64,000 nt of DNA, taken from the NCBI GenBank assembly GCA_047967505.1, contig CM106540.1. One strand, given 5' to 3'. Position 1 is the first letter of the stretch, and every line of letters begins with the position of its first letter. The notes beneath the pieces are model-generated. The model saw nothing but the letters and a program-made list of their open reading frames with translations. It did no database searches and was not told where the DNA came from. The position numbers were made by a program, and so were the translations under genes. The stretch is from Dipteris shenzhenensis. Its lineage: Eukaryota > Polypodiophyta > Polypodiopsida > Gleicheniales. Below, one piece after another: positions 1 to 10,567 of the stretch.

Positions 1-570
1 GAGGCACAGTCAAAGCTCTCCATCAACGTGCCTCCCACCCAGTTGGCCATTCAAGTTGAGTTCCCACGTCTACTACTACCCAAAAATGTTAACGTGGCTT
101 GCCATTGTGCCCAGTACCTCATAGAGTACTTGGCAATCAACCAAACAGAGCACCTTTGCCACAGGCCAATATTAAGCTGCAGAAATAATATCAAGACATG
201 GCACGTCTGCAAAGGGAGAAGCCTCATGCCGATAGAGCCTTCAGAGTCACATGTGAAGAAGTGGAGTATCCTTGAATTCAACTCCTATAGGAACACATTA
301 TGGCCCTCCAATGCAACTAGGACAATGCCACGGGCCACCAACTCAGGGTAGCCAAGCCATTTTGGTCTTGAGTCCAAGAGCTAGGAGGAGTACCAGCTGA
401 GATAGCAAATCAAGATGCTTGAGTAGAGGAACAAATTCTTGCAGAAGAGGAGAGCATAGATGAGGAGCCAAGGAGACCCAAATCCTTTAGAAAAGACATT
501 GGGTGATGAGTCACATCCGGTTTGACTAGCAAAGAAGGCTTGTCCTTGATGGCAAATTTGAATCAATAAA
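1..570. other. No recognisable gene
   Basis: Only short overlapping open frames on both strands, with no domain or motif I recognise. It is probably old repeat-derived sequence. Nothing here supports a gene call. Confidence 0.5.
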
Positions 571-892
571 CTCAATAACATGAATACATAGGAAATTTTC
601 AATGGACACAGAAACAATACCTTCTATTATTCTCTGACAATATAAGCCTCAACCTTGCGGAGTTTGTTAGCAATTACAAGTATTGAAAGATACTCAACTA
701 TGAACCCTATGTAGTTGCATGACTCTTTGACCTCAATAACATGAATACATAGGCAATTTTCAATGGACACAGAAACAATACCTTCTATTATTCTTTGACA
801 ATACAAGCCTCAATCTTTTGGGGTTTGTTAGCAATTATAAGTATTGAAAGATGACTCAACTATGAACCCTATGCAGTTGCGTAACTCTTTAA
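571..892. repeat. Tandem duplication, two units of about 161 bp
   Basis: The stretch beginning CTCAATAACATGAATACATA at 571 recurs at 732. Both units contain the same run through GTTTGTTAGCAATTA and end near a shared CAGTTGCGTAACTC-like stretch. The units differ by scattered substitutions and small indels, so the duplication is not recent. No coding content is evident. Confidence 0.85.
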
Positions 893-1621
893 CCAGCTAT
901 GGCTCATGGCTCTCTGGCACATGGCCTCGACAAAATAATTACTTGTCAAGGATGGAGACTACTTCCACCTCGAAGAGAGTCACAATGTCAGGGTTGTTCC
1001 AAAATAATTATTCCTCTTCGATGCTTTTAGTTGTTCCCTTGGAAGTTCTAGTTGAGTGACACACATCATTGAACTGGTTCCAAAGAGTCTTGCTACACAT
1101 GCTGGCTGGACTGGTACTATTGGTACAACTAGAACACCAAGCTAGTGACAAAGCTACTGGAATAGGTTGGAACCAAATTCAATAGTTGCTTTATTGACAT
1201 ATTGATCTATAGGTCCTTCAACGTGGTCCATATGTCAAACTCAGCCTCAAACGACACTTGCTCACCCTTATCGGGGTTTTTTGCCACTTTCTAGAGCACA
1301 CTCAACCTGATCTAGGGGAGTTCATCCTTCTCTTGGAAATTGAAACCTAAATAACAAGCATTAGACCGTCTAGAGGTTGCAAATCCTACACCCACTCCAT
1401 CACTGTGTCAAGAACATTCGCTTGTTCTTGCCAATTATTTGGCTCTTTATTCTTCTTCTTTGGTCGACTAGATGACAATGTGGGACTCGGCAGAGTCTTC
1501 ATCACCCGCGTCACCACATTGCAACATCACCAGTGTCAACAGCTGCGATTTCTGACTCATCTAGAGAAACAATCTATACATTATGCATTTGAGGTGTCAT
1601 AGGTATTATGTAATTGAGGTG
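893..1621. other. No recognisable gene
   Basis: No conserved motif seen. It may be the distal part of the decayed element read on the minus strand to its right. Confidence 0.4.
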
Positions 1622-2640
1622 TCATAGGCACAATTGCGAGAATCTGAGCATGCAACGTGATCCTATTGGCCTAGTGTTTCTTGAATAGTTAACACTCACT
1701 CTTATGGGGGCCGAGCACATCACAATAATAACAAATGATCTAGCTTGGAGGACCATGAGTTGATCTTTGGTGAGGGCGATACACTTTGCCTTCATCGGTG
1801 GGATTGGCAGAGTGGTTATTGGTGGAATTGGGGCTATAGCCATGGTTTGGATAGGAATTGCCAGGGGTAAGGGTGGTGTGCAGCAAGCATTATATCTATA
1901 GGCATCAATGGTGTGAGTTTATGTTTTGACATATGGTGTAGCATAGCTGGTTGAGACCACCTTGTTCTAGTCCATGGTTGTTGTTGTGGCATTTGGGACA
2001 GCAGACAATGTGACATAGAAGGGGCAAAGCTTCAATGCAATCTTTGAGGAAGAGGGTGTTAGAGAGGCCATGTTTTATAGATTATTCCTACACTCACGAT
2101 GTTTCAACCTTTCTCATCTCTGCTACTGTCATCAGAGTCTATACTAGAATTGTGGTTAGCTTGATAGGTCAATGGTTCACACTTTGTGTGGATCAGCATA
2201 CCTTCACTATGGCGGACATTGTCAACAAGTTGGTTGAACTTCATTGCTACCATATCCAAAGAGGTAACAGCTTGTTACCGTAATGGTTTCACCCATGCAC
2301 AAAATATGAAATCAATACTTCCTAGGTGGGGCTTTGTGCTTGTGGCAGGCACCTAGCATGTGTACGAAACTTGGCAACTTAGTCATCCAACGTGAGATCT
2401 CATTGATCCATGCATCCAAGCTTTGAGAGCACGTGAACCACCATCTTTCTAACTTAATAGCAAAGCAAATAGGCTGTACAAAGTGTAGAAAATTCTAGGA
2501 ACGGGGTGATAGCGTACTACGCAGCCCAAATCATAGCTCTGTTGCAAAAGTGTTGCTATGAACGTTGCCATTTTGATGGGTTTCGTTTGCTGCACCACAT
2601 GAAAATTGACTTGCAATGCACTTTTAAATAACATTACCTA
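1622..2640 (-). pseudogene. Decayed retrotransposon gag with a zinc knuckle
   Basis: Read on the minus strand, bases 1733-1692 encode CYYCDVLGPHKSEC. This is a CCHC-like knuckle with the Cys positions of CX2C and the final Cys kept and the His one place late. It is preceded by a stretch resembling the LT-K-DQL linker that lies before gag knuckles in plant Ty3/gypsy elements. The upstream minus-strand sequence (towards 2640) has only short open frames separated by stops and frameshifts. The family assignment rests mainly on the knuckle and linker. I see no protease or polymerase on this strand nearby, so this is an isolated gag relic. Confidence 0.5.
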
Positions 2641-4559
2641 TGCATTGGCATCCTATTCTGTGAAGTCAGAGGGCTTGGCATACTTGACAATCATAATTGG
2701 GCAACAAGCGTGAAAATGAACGGGTAATTGGTGAAAGATGATCAGTGGAGGATACAGAGGTGCAATAGGGATACAACCTGAAGTGATTGTAGGCAAAATG
2801 CGGGGAAGAGAGCTAGAATCATTAGAACCCTCATCAACCTATGAGAGCACTACTACTGGATTCCTCAAAGTCCACTCACTCGACAGAATCCTGAGAGCAA
2901 TGCAGTTCACAACTCCTATATGAGCTTCTTGCGCAGACATGTACCATAAGGAAACGTAACAACGTAGATGCAAAAGTGTAGCATAGGCAAGGTTAATGAT
3001 TGTGGTTGCCAAAGTGTTAATGGGATTTGTCTGCTACATTAACCATCGGTCATATCAATACAACATTTCTCTAACTTAGCTATGAGCCAGGAAAAGCAAG
3101 CGGCTTGGGTGATAAACAATACATGAGCAAATCTAGTTTCTTGAATCAAACACGATGATATGAAGAATACAACACTCAAAGTTCCCGGCGGAGTGCTATG
3201 ACTCAACCAATGGGTTTGACATGGTCACTTGTACTTTAGAATTCTAGATTCAACAACTTACAAAGAGGGGCAAGGCACCCCTTATAAAGCCTATGTCCCA
3301 CCAATGGTCATCGTAAGGTGCCGTGGGGTTTAAACTAACTGTCGTATCCTAAAATGGCTACGATGGCATGGGAAGCACCTTATTAACCAGGGGTGTTGTC
3401 GCATTGAACAAGCAGCGGCCACCCTCTTGACTGCACCTTAAAGGCTTGTCAGAGGCGGGTCCATGTCACATGACTCCGATAGTCAGACCTGCCATGTTAC
3501 TGAACCGCCTACATGGTCAAGGTGGTCGAACCGGTTAATAGAGAAATTTTCCTACTACCTTGGATGGGGAGGCTATGTATCGGCATGCACGCCATAGTAC
3601 TAGTCATTTTAGATCTTGCAAACAATTAAAAAGAGAGCTACTTAGAGTTTTTCCTCCTATCCACAATGGTATGATAAACTTGATAGAGATGGAACCCATA
3701 GGGAGTTTAGCTAGCTTTGGTAAGATTACAAGAAAATCCCATAGGGGAACGCCAAGGGATTTCCATGGTTGAAAGGGAAAGGATGCTAGCACATGTCTTT
3801 AGACAAGTTCAAACTCAAATTTGACACCATATTCCATGAGAGGTTATCCAGTGGTAAGAGTGCCAAAAAAAGAATGGTATGACTAGAAGCTATCTTGATC
3901 TCGTAAGTCTATCCCAAGAAGAGTGAAAGTTTGAAGTCTTTTTTGTGGATCAAATACCCATTAAAAGGGTATAGGGGCCAATATGTTGAAGTTAAAGCTT
4001 TTGGAGCCAAGAGATAGATTATGAGTGGATTCGCCTAATATAGCTATGAAGGGCGAATGAGTCTCATTGGGAGTATCTTCAAGGATTTAGATCATTCATC
4101 GGAGATTTGGAACAATTGAAGGTGAAATGGTTTGTATTTATTGACCACAGGATAGAGACAACTTTCACTTTGACCTTTTAGTTTGTGGTATGTGGTTGAG
4201 TCAGCATCAGAAGGCTAGCAAGGTTGTGATGAGGTTTTTTTCTTGTGCGGGAAAACTAGTGATGTTATGGAGGTGAAGGTTGATCCCATTAAGGACAAGG
4301 AAGAATTTATCGAGAAGAGAATGGAAGTAGAAGAGAGTGTCATGGAAGGAGAATAGTGACAAGGCGGCATAGCCACCCTTCTTTCTAGAACACATTATAG
4401 AGAAAATGAATTTGATTGGATGACCTACTTAGGATCAAGGACCTTTGATGCATGATCCTTTAGAGGAGAATTATTCTAAACCTACATTAGTGAAAAAGAT
4501 CCACTTGGGTACCAAGGGGTAGAGCCACAATTGGTGTATTTAGGCTAGATTGAGGTGCA
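2641..4559. other. No gene; probable decayed LTR-element interior
   Basis: Both strands are full of stops. The plus strand leads into the decayed reverse transcriptase at 4560, so part of this stretch (roughly from 3800) is probably the ruined gag/protease region of the same element. No residue motif is clear enough to name. Confidence 0.4.
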
Positions 4560-5290
4560 CAACTTAGTGCAAGAGAAAGGGACAAATATATTGCACTACT
4601 TACAGAGTTAAAGGTTGTGCTAGCATGGTTATATAAGGATATACAAGGTATTTCCACAAAGTTGTGTCAACATATGATCCTCGTAGAGGATAATGCTAAA
4701 CTATTATGTCAAAGGCCATATAGCTTGAATCCTAAGCACTTGTTGTTCGGTAACGTAGAGATTGATAAGTTTCTAGCTATTAGTTTTGTTTATTTGATTC
4801 CATATAGTGAGGGGTTGTCACTTATAGTTACTTTACCAAGTCAGTGGGTGTCACCTATGATTATTTTACCAAAGAAGATTGGTGACTTTAGAGTCTGTAA
4901 ACCTAAAGTTGCTACTAAAATACCATTTTCCATTGCCATTTATGGATACAATATTGGATAATGTGATCGGAAAATATTTTTACTCTTTTATACATGGGTT
5001 TAGTGGTTACAATAAGGTCAATATACAGCTAGATGACTAGTCAAACAATATGTTTGCCATAGAATGGGAACCTATAATTGCCACATCATGCCTTTTAGGA
5101 TGAGTAATGGATTGCCTACATTCCATGAGTTGTTATCATAGCATCTCAAGATTATACAAGGGACTACATGTAGGTATTCCAAGATGACTTTTGTGCGCAT
5201 AGCACGAAACAGACTCATTTCAACTATCTGGGAAAATGTTTGACATGTTCATGAGGTGTATATTGATTAGAATTCAAGAAGTGTATGTTC
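4560..5290 (+). pseudogene. Decayed Ty3/gypsy reverse transcriptase
   Basis: The best open stretch (4617-4961) contains VSPMIILPKK followed by GDFRVC. This matches the start of the Ty3/gypsy polymerase domain (VSPIVxVPKKNGxxRVC). In shifting frames downstream come PFPLPFMDTILDN-like residues (from 4922), a FxxGFSGYN-like block (about 4985-5020), a MPF-R/L-N-P-TF block (about 5088-5130) and a DDFCAHSTK-like block (about 5185-5215) at the catalytic Asp pair. The order and spacing are correct for a gypsy RT, but at least five frame changes and stops separate the blocks. It is an ancient, non-functional copy. RNase H and integrase are not recognisable beyond it. Confidence 0.75.
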
Positions 5291-6921
5291 ATAGTGCCTT
5301 AAAGGATACGTGGTATCAAGGAAAGGTTCAACTACTAATGTTAGGAAGGTAAATAAGATTTCTATATTATAAGCTGGAGACGTGACTTACGACGATCAAT
5401 TGACACAACTTGTCATCTACACCAATATCATGTGGATGTAAGCAATTGATATGGGTAGGTATCTACAAGCACCTAGTTTTATATTCTAATTTGTTGTCAT
5501 TCACATAAATGAAGCAAACATTTACTAAAAAGCGAGTATGTGCTTATCATAATAGTATCCGAAATAAGAAAAGACGATTATATGAATACTTCTCAAGTTC
5601 CACCCTGGAACATCAACTCATCATTCACTTTCACAATCTAACGGATGCCTGCCTGGATCTATTTCTTCATGTGACCATACTTATTATAGATTAAGCATCT
5701 AGGCTTGCCTTGAGCATCACGGTCAGGTTATCTCGTCTTTTCTTGGAACAAGCCAACAAAATATGCTCAACAATGCTTATGTTTGCAGCGTTCCCCTGTC
5801 TAGCTCTGACTTTGTAGGTGCCGTCTTCTAGCATTGCAGGTGCCCCAATAAAGACATATTTTTCTCCTCTCCACTTGGGCATTACGAGGCTAAATCCTTT
5901 TTGAGTTTGAAATGAAGCAGCCACTCATGTACGTCCATGAAAAATAGTGCAAAGGTTTGCAGATTTGCCATCGAGCAAAGAATGGGAATGAATGCGAGCT
6001 TCTTGGCATTGTTGCTATCCTAGCAATGTGTGGGAAAGCACCCTAAGAGAGCATTCCCATGCTTGCTATTCCATCGTTCTCGATTGCCTTGAATTAGAGC
6101 CTAAGCTCGCTATTCCGTCATTCTTGAAATCTCGATTGCCTTGAACTAGATTTGCGACAGGTAGCTTTTCCATCATGGAGCACATAACTACTAACTCAAA
6201 ATTGAACCTAAATCCTAGTATTTTATCAAATTTTTAAGGAAAAAGGCAAATGAGTAAAATAGTGGACATGAGACACGACATAGGGTCTGTTAGGACCAAA
6301 TGCTCCCTGCAAATGTCAAGGGTGGTGGTTTATTATTGATTTTGTGATTTTCATATTTTGGAAGCTGAAGTCCAACAAATACATGAATAAGGCGATACAA
6401 TAATTGATCCTCATTGAAGTCTATACAATATTGTCACATGGACAACAACCATATGAATAAAGGTGTCGTCATTTTTCGATCTCGAATTCATCTTGGATGT
6501 CCTTGCTCCCTCGCATCGATAACATGCATTAAAAGAGAGGAATGTTGTAAGAATTTAGATTGAAGACATCCAATTTTGAATGGACAAGCAATTGTTAATA
6601 TTAAAGACAACTATTAGTAGAGGAAGTCAGAAGTAGTGCACGTAACATTTGCACTCTCCACTTAGCCAGCGTTACCATCTTGTCTCCCTAAGGAGGTATC
6701 TAGAGGGAGCAAGAGGAGCAGCTCATGGTCTTAAGAACTCCTTGAGGCATATCTACCCGACCACACAGTTTGCCTTTAGCATCTCTACGCAACCACACAT
6801 TGCCCTCTACTCATAACTAGGGAAGGAGCGCTAATTCTCACTGGCCTTCGTTATGCATCCTTTGTCTCGATCTTTGCATTGGTTATGCGCTTTGTATTTG
6901 AATTCCATCTTGACTGCACGC

Positions 6922-6924
<3 letters not shown>
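5291..6924. other. No recognisable gene
   Basis: A 77-codon minus-strand open frame (5691-5924) matches nothing I know. A short duplicated motif (CTCGATTGCCTTGAA) occurs near 6080 and 6140. A purine run followed by TGTTGTAAG near 6535-6550 could be a polypurine tract and LTR start of the decayed gypsy element, but no second LTR was found. Confidence 0.35.
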
Positions 6925-6990
<66 letters not shown>

Positions 6991-7005
6991 TCTTTTAAGT
7001 GGGGG

Positions 7006-7043
<38 letters not shown>
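6925..7043. repeat. Compound (CT)n-(CA)n microsatellite
   Basis: A CT run of about 44 bp is followed by a CA run of about 23 bp. After a 14-bp interruption containing AAGTGGGGGT come a second CT run and a second CA run. The repeat is itself duplicated as a CT-CA block. Open frames across it (Ser-Leu or His-Thr runs, Arg-Glu or Cys-Val runs on the other strand) are artefacts. Confidence 0.95.
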
Positions 7044-7600
7044 TTTTTTTTTTTAGTGAAATCTTATATTTCTCTGTGGGAAACCTCAGAAGAGGTGAAA
7101 ACCCACCATGAAATACAAAAGTAAAAAGATTACAAGTAGGCCCCTGGGAAAAGCCAGGAAGCTAAGTGAAAGCTAGAATAGTAAAAAGTTTACAAGTCAC
7201 TAGGGGAGGCAACTAGTAGAATATCCTCCACAGTGAGATTGATTGTGTGCAAAAACTATTGTAAAGGAACCACATCACCATCAATAAAATGGTGGTGTTT
7301 TTTACCCTTGTGATTCTTCTTAAGATAAGTAGGCACCCGAAATTTTTGAATCACAGGGTCAAAAACCCATCGCAACCAAGGATAGAAAGTGTCTAGGGAA
7401 AATGGAGAGGCAGGTGCGAGATCCGACAATGGTGTGGCATCTGTATTCAGTCCAGCAGAAGCATCCATAGTATCAACCCCAGTCTGAGTATCTTTGCCTT
7501 GCAAATCCACATCTCTTGCTACTACACTATCATGAACTGTATCCAAAGGAGAGAGATCCACTTGCAATGCAATGGATTACTCTTGAGAATTGGAAGCATT
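7044..7600 (-). mobile_element. 5'-truncated LINE 3' end with poly(A)
   Basis: On the minus strand a 103-codon open frame (7567-7256) ends in a basic tail. It is followed by about 200 bp of 3' UTR containing GGTTTTCACCTCTTCTGAGG and TTTCCCACAG, a motif typical of plant L1-type 3' ends. The UTR ends in 11 consecutive A's (T-run 7044-7054 on the plus strand). The poly(A) abuts the CA repeat, and another (CA)n tract lies at 7604-7615 just outside the other end. This is consistent with insertion into, and duplication of, a CA-rich target. The encoded protein piece itself is not recognisable; the LINE call rests on the UTR and poly(A). Confidence 0.6.
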
Positions 7601-7936
7601 AAAACACACACACACAGACATTTTTTCTCTCAACCTCACTTCCTTGTAGTACCTTCTTTCCACACCAATTTTCTTGGAAGTCCATTGCCATCACAAATCG
7701 GCTTGCTTTAAAATCCTGTGCATCTTCAATTTTCAGACGCCAATATAAGCGGGAACATCCCGCTTTCTATCTCAACTGCACCATACTTGTAGAACTGGAT
7801 CTTTTGGACGATTTCCTCCGAGGAGAAATTCTGACAGATTGGAGCAAATTCGTTGGACTGGGAAATTTTAATTTGTTCTCAATTTATCTTGACGGCCGCA
7901 TTCCAAGCTCGCTGAGCAACTGATTCTCTAGATAGA

Positions 7937-8331
7937 TTGCAAAGCTTCCTATCGACCACGGTGGACGTTGATGATGACGGCGAACACTTTGGTTCAAGGC
8001 GCAATGGGAGAGATTTCTTCCTGGGTGCTGGGCTGGAGGCTTTTATTAATAACGAATTAGCAGAGAGAGATGGTGGGAGGCATGGTCAGCCTCAGCGTCG
8101 AAGGCTGCTGCGGAAGCTATGCCAGTTATGAATTTTACGAAGCAAAATCTCGAATCCGAGGAGGTCCACTCTGCCGTATGCAAGGAGATATTCATCATTA
8201 GAGCAGAGGTTCAGGAGATGTCGTGCAAGCACATATACCATTCCCATTGCATTCTGTTGTGGTTAGCCTTACATAGCACTTGCCCAATCTGCCGACAGGA
8301 GATGCCCAATGAGGAACCGCCAGAGAGCTAG
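7937..8331 (+). pseudogene. RING-H2 E3 ubiquitin ligase fragment, frameshifted
   Basis: The frame 8119-8331 encodes a RING-H2 domain: CKEI near the first Cys pair, then MSCKHIYHSHC, then LLWLALHSTCPICRQEMP. This order (C-x2-C-like, C-K-H-x-Y-H-x2-C, C-P-x-C-R) is that of plant RING1/RDUF-type E3 ligases, which transfer ubiquitin from an E2 to substrates. The preceding frame (7937-8131) contains FLGAGLEAFI and AERDGG, matching the 'GPGLExLIxxLAENDPxRYG' linker that lies just before the RING in this family. The linker and the RING are offset by one base near 8095, where ASKAAAEAMP continues in the RING frame. The first Cys pair also reads S-A-V-C rather than C-x-V-C, so one ligand is missing. 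There is no clear start and no N-terminal zinc ribbon; bases 7601-7936 hold nothing recognisable. Probably a retro-copied or duplicated, inactive fragment. Confidence 0.75.
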
Positions 8332-8644
8332 CCACGAAGTACTGAAGAAAGCATTCCAAGAAACCCAGCTCGGAGGATCAGGGCAGATGGTTGGGGAGGT
8401 CCGCGTGGGTTGGCCATAGTAGGAATTCCAGGTGTTGGATTTGGTGTGAGCTCCATTACCTTGTGGGGAGTAGATAGGCATGAAGATGGTGGAACAGACA
8501 ACGAAGAAGAAGAGTTCGATTTGTCCATTGCTTCCTCCAAGTTTCGGCATGCTATTAAACCCGCAATACCTTCTGCTCTATAGTAATAATCTTTCGAGTT
8601 GCGTTTTTTTGTTTGTTGAAAACTTTGACAAATCTTGTGCTCAT

Positions 8645-9563
8645 GGGGTCGTGTCCAAGTTATGCAGCGGTGGTATATCCGTTGATACAGGCACTTGTTT
8701 GTGCTTTCCTTTCTTAGGCGGCCTAAGAGAAGGAGAAACGTCAACTAAGGTAGGAAGTGGTGGTGTCGCTGCTTCCATCTATATTGCTCGTCGCTTCCCT
8801 TTATTTCGTGACTAGCAGGATGGAGATTAGGCAAAAGAGCTAGATGCAAGGGAGAGGTGTGAGAAGAGATAGCCTTTGGAATTTGCTTTGGGATGGAATT
8901 GTAGGTGCCTTGGTTGGTGCCGGAAGTGTTTCTTTATTACTGTTTCGCTTTTCTTTCCCCCTTTCCTCCTCGTTAAATACCCTTTTGTATGCGAAAAGCT
9001 ACTTAACCAAGCCAAGAAGATAGTCGAAGTTCGATGCGAGATCAGGGTGATCGAAGAGAAGGAAAAAGGTAGCAAGAGAGAACTAAAAACGACGAAGAGA
9101 GGAGACTGCACTAAGAGCCAAGAAAAGAGCAAGGTGTGGGCAACGTAAGAGAAGAAGACAACAATTGGAAAGAGAAAGGATTTGCATGAAGTAGGACAAC
9201 TTTGATGCTGAGTAGTTTTAGCGGCATTCCTCTCCAATTCAAAGTGCCATATGCAGCTACAAAGCATCCACTTGAAACAATTCATAGTCAGAGGACCATC
9301 GTCCTTTAGCATAGCTACGCCAGTTAACTGATGCCATGTATGCCAAATATAAATCAACCAGTAAAAATCATAAAAGCAATAAGTAATTCCATCCCAAAGC
9401 AAATTCCAAAGGCTATCCCTTCTCACACCTCTCCCTTGCATCGAGCCCATTTACCTAATCTCCATCCTGCTATGTCACGAAAGAAACGGAAGCGACGAGC
9501 AATATCGATGGAAGCGGTGACACCAACGGATATATCAACGTTGCGTAACTTGGACACAACCCC
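8645..9563. repeat. Large inverted repeat (fold-back), arms about 256 and 179 bp
   Basis: The left arm 8645-8900 is repeated in reverse complement at 9385-9563, with a 484-bp spacer (8901-9384). Shared runs include GCAGGATGGAGATTAGG, TGCAAGGGAGAGGTGTGAGA and TTTGCTTTGGGATGGAATT. The left arm carries about 76 extra bases (roughly 8686-8761) that are absent from the right arm. Several point differences show that the duplication is not new. The arms share a protein-like reading (ARRF-R/P-x-FRD in both), so a coding fragment seems to have been duplicated in opposite orientation. Confidence 0.9.
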
Positions 9564-9873
9564 GTTGCCTACGCAAGGAAAGCAACCACCAGCTCCTGGA
9601 GAATCGAGTGAAGCGGTCATGGAAGCCGGTGCATATACACCACCGCCTGAAAAGCAGCCAATTTTTGGAGTCACCAATCCTCTCGAATTCATGTCGTGCG
9701 AGTACAACAAAGCCATATTCAAATGCAATTTTCCTCTCATCCGCAGAACCTACGAGATGTTGACGGGTGACAAGTTTGGGGATTTGCAAATGAAAGCGGA
9801 GATTCTGGTTAGGGCTTTGGATTTTCTCATGGAGCCATCTGTGGAGGTCTCAAGGTGCTCCTCTTTCATCTAA
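9331..9873 (+). CDS. Hypothetical protein, unrecognised
   Basis: An open frame of 180 codons. Its N-terminal third is simply the right arm of the inverted repeat read in antisense, so the first Met (9331) is doubtful. A later Met at 9472 begins MSRKKRKRR, a basic patch that could serve as a nuclear signal. The C-terminal part (from about 9650) has a non-repetitive, protein-like composition including NPLEFMSCEYNKAIFKCNFP and a helix-like end. CAAG|GTGCTC at about 9850 could be a splice donor, so this may be one exon of a longer gene. I know no family for it and see no further exons. Confidence 0.25.
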   Translation: MPCMPNINQPVKIIKAISNSIPKQIPKAIPSHTSPLHRAHLPNLHPAMSRKKRKRRAISMEAVTPTDISTLRNLDTTPLPTQGKQPPAPGESSEAVMEAGAYTPPPEKQPIFGVTNPLEFMSCEYNKAIFKCNFPLIRRTYEMLTGDKFGDLQMKAEILVRALDFLMEPSVEVSRCSSFI

Positions 9874-10180
9874 CGCTTTTAATGATAGTATCAGTATTGC
9901 AAGCTTCTCTAGCACATAACTTAGTCTTGACACTTCCTATGTGTTTAGAGAAGCTCCTCTTCTTTGATGCCACAATGAAACTTCCTACATTTGTTAGAGA
10001 CTTAGTTCGGCAGACGTAGATTTATAGTCCTTTGCCCTGTACACATCAATGATTCATTTTTAAACTTTGATTTTTGTAATTGAAATGTTGAAAAGTATTG
10101 GGAATTACATGATCGTTGAAATGGATAACGACATTAGTGTTGCTTTGCTTGCTAAGTATGTTGAACTGGCAGCTAATTCA
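9874..10180. other. No gene seen
   Basis: AT-rich stretch with no open frame or motif of note, ending at the abrupt start of GC-rich LINE-derived sequence. Confidence 0.5.
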
Positions 10181-10567
10181 ACGACCAGCTAATGCAACAA
10201 CCAAGAGCTGCTGCTCCTGCTCGCTCCCTCTGCCTGCCTCCTCTCTCCCGCTGCCTGTCACCTTCACCCCACCATCGCCATTGCCTCCCTTCGCCTTCAC
10301 TTCCCCTTGCCAGTGTGCTTTTCTCCCTACCCACTCCCTCTTCGTCTGCTTCCCACTCTGGCTTCCCCCTCCGTTGGCCTGGTGTTCTCCCCGACAAGGC
10401 GCGTTAGCACCGGCTTGGGCAGCGTTGGCCCCCATTGGGGTCTCGTGGGTGGCGGCCCTAAGGACTGAGCCGCTCAGCCCGTGCGCCTCTTTGTGCCCTG
10501 AGCAGCTTGCTGGCTGCGTGCTGGCCAGCCAGCACTAGGAGGTGACCCATCAGCTCCTCACTCCCCC

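Noticed and set aside
5691-5924. 77-codon minus-strand frame as a gene
   Set aside because: No family recognised and it sits within decayed retroelement sequence.
6530-6560. Purine run followed by TGTTGTAAG as a polypurine tract and LTR start
   Set aside because: No matching second LTR or primer site was found, so the element end cannot be supported.
6831-7056. Open frames across the CT/CA microsatellite (Ser-Leu, His-Thr, Arg-Glu and Cys-Val runs)
   Set aside because: Direct translation of simple repeats; no gene signal.
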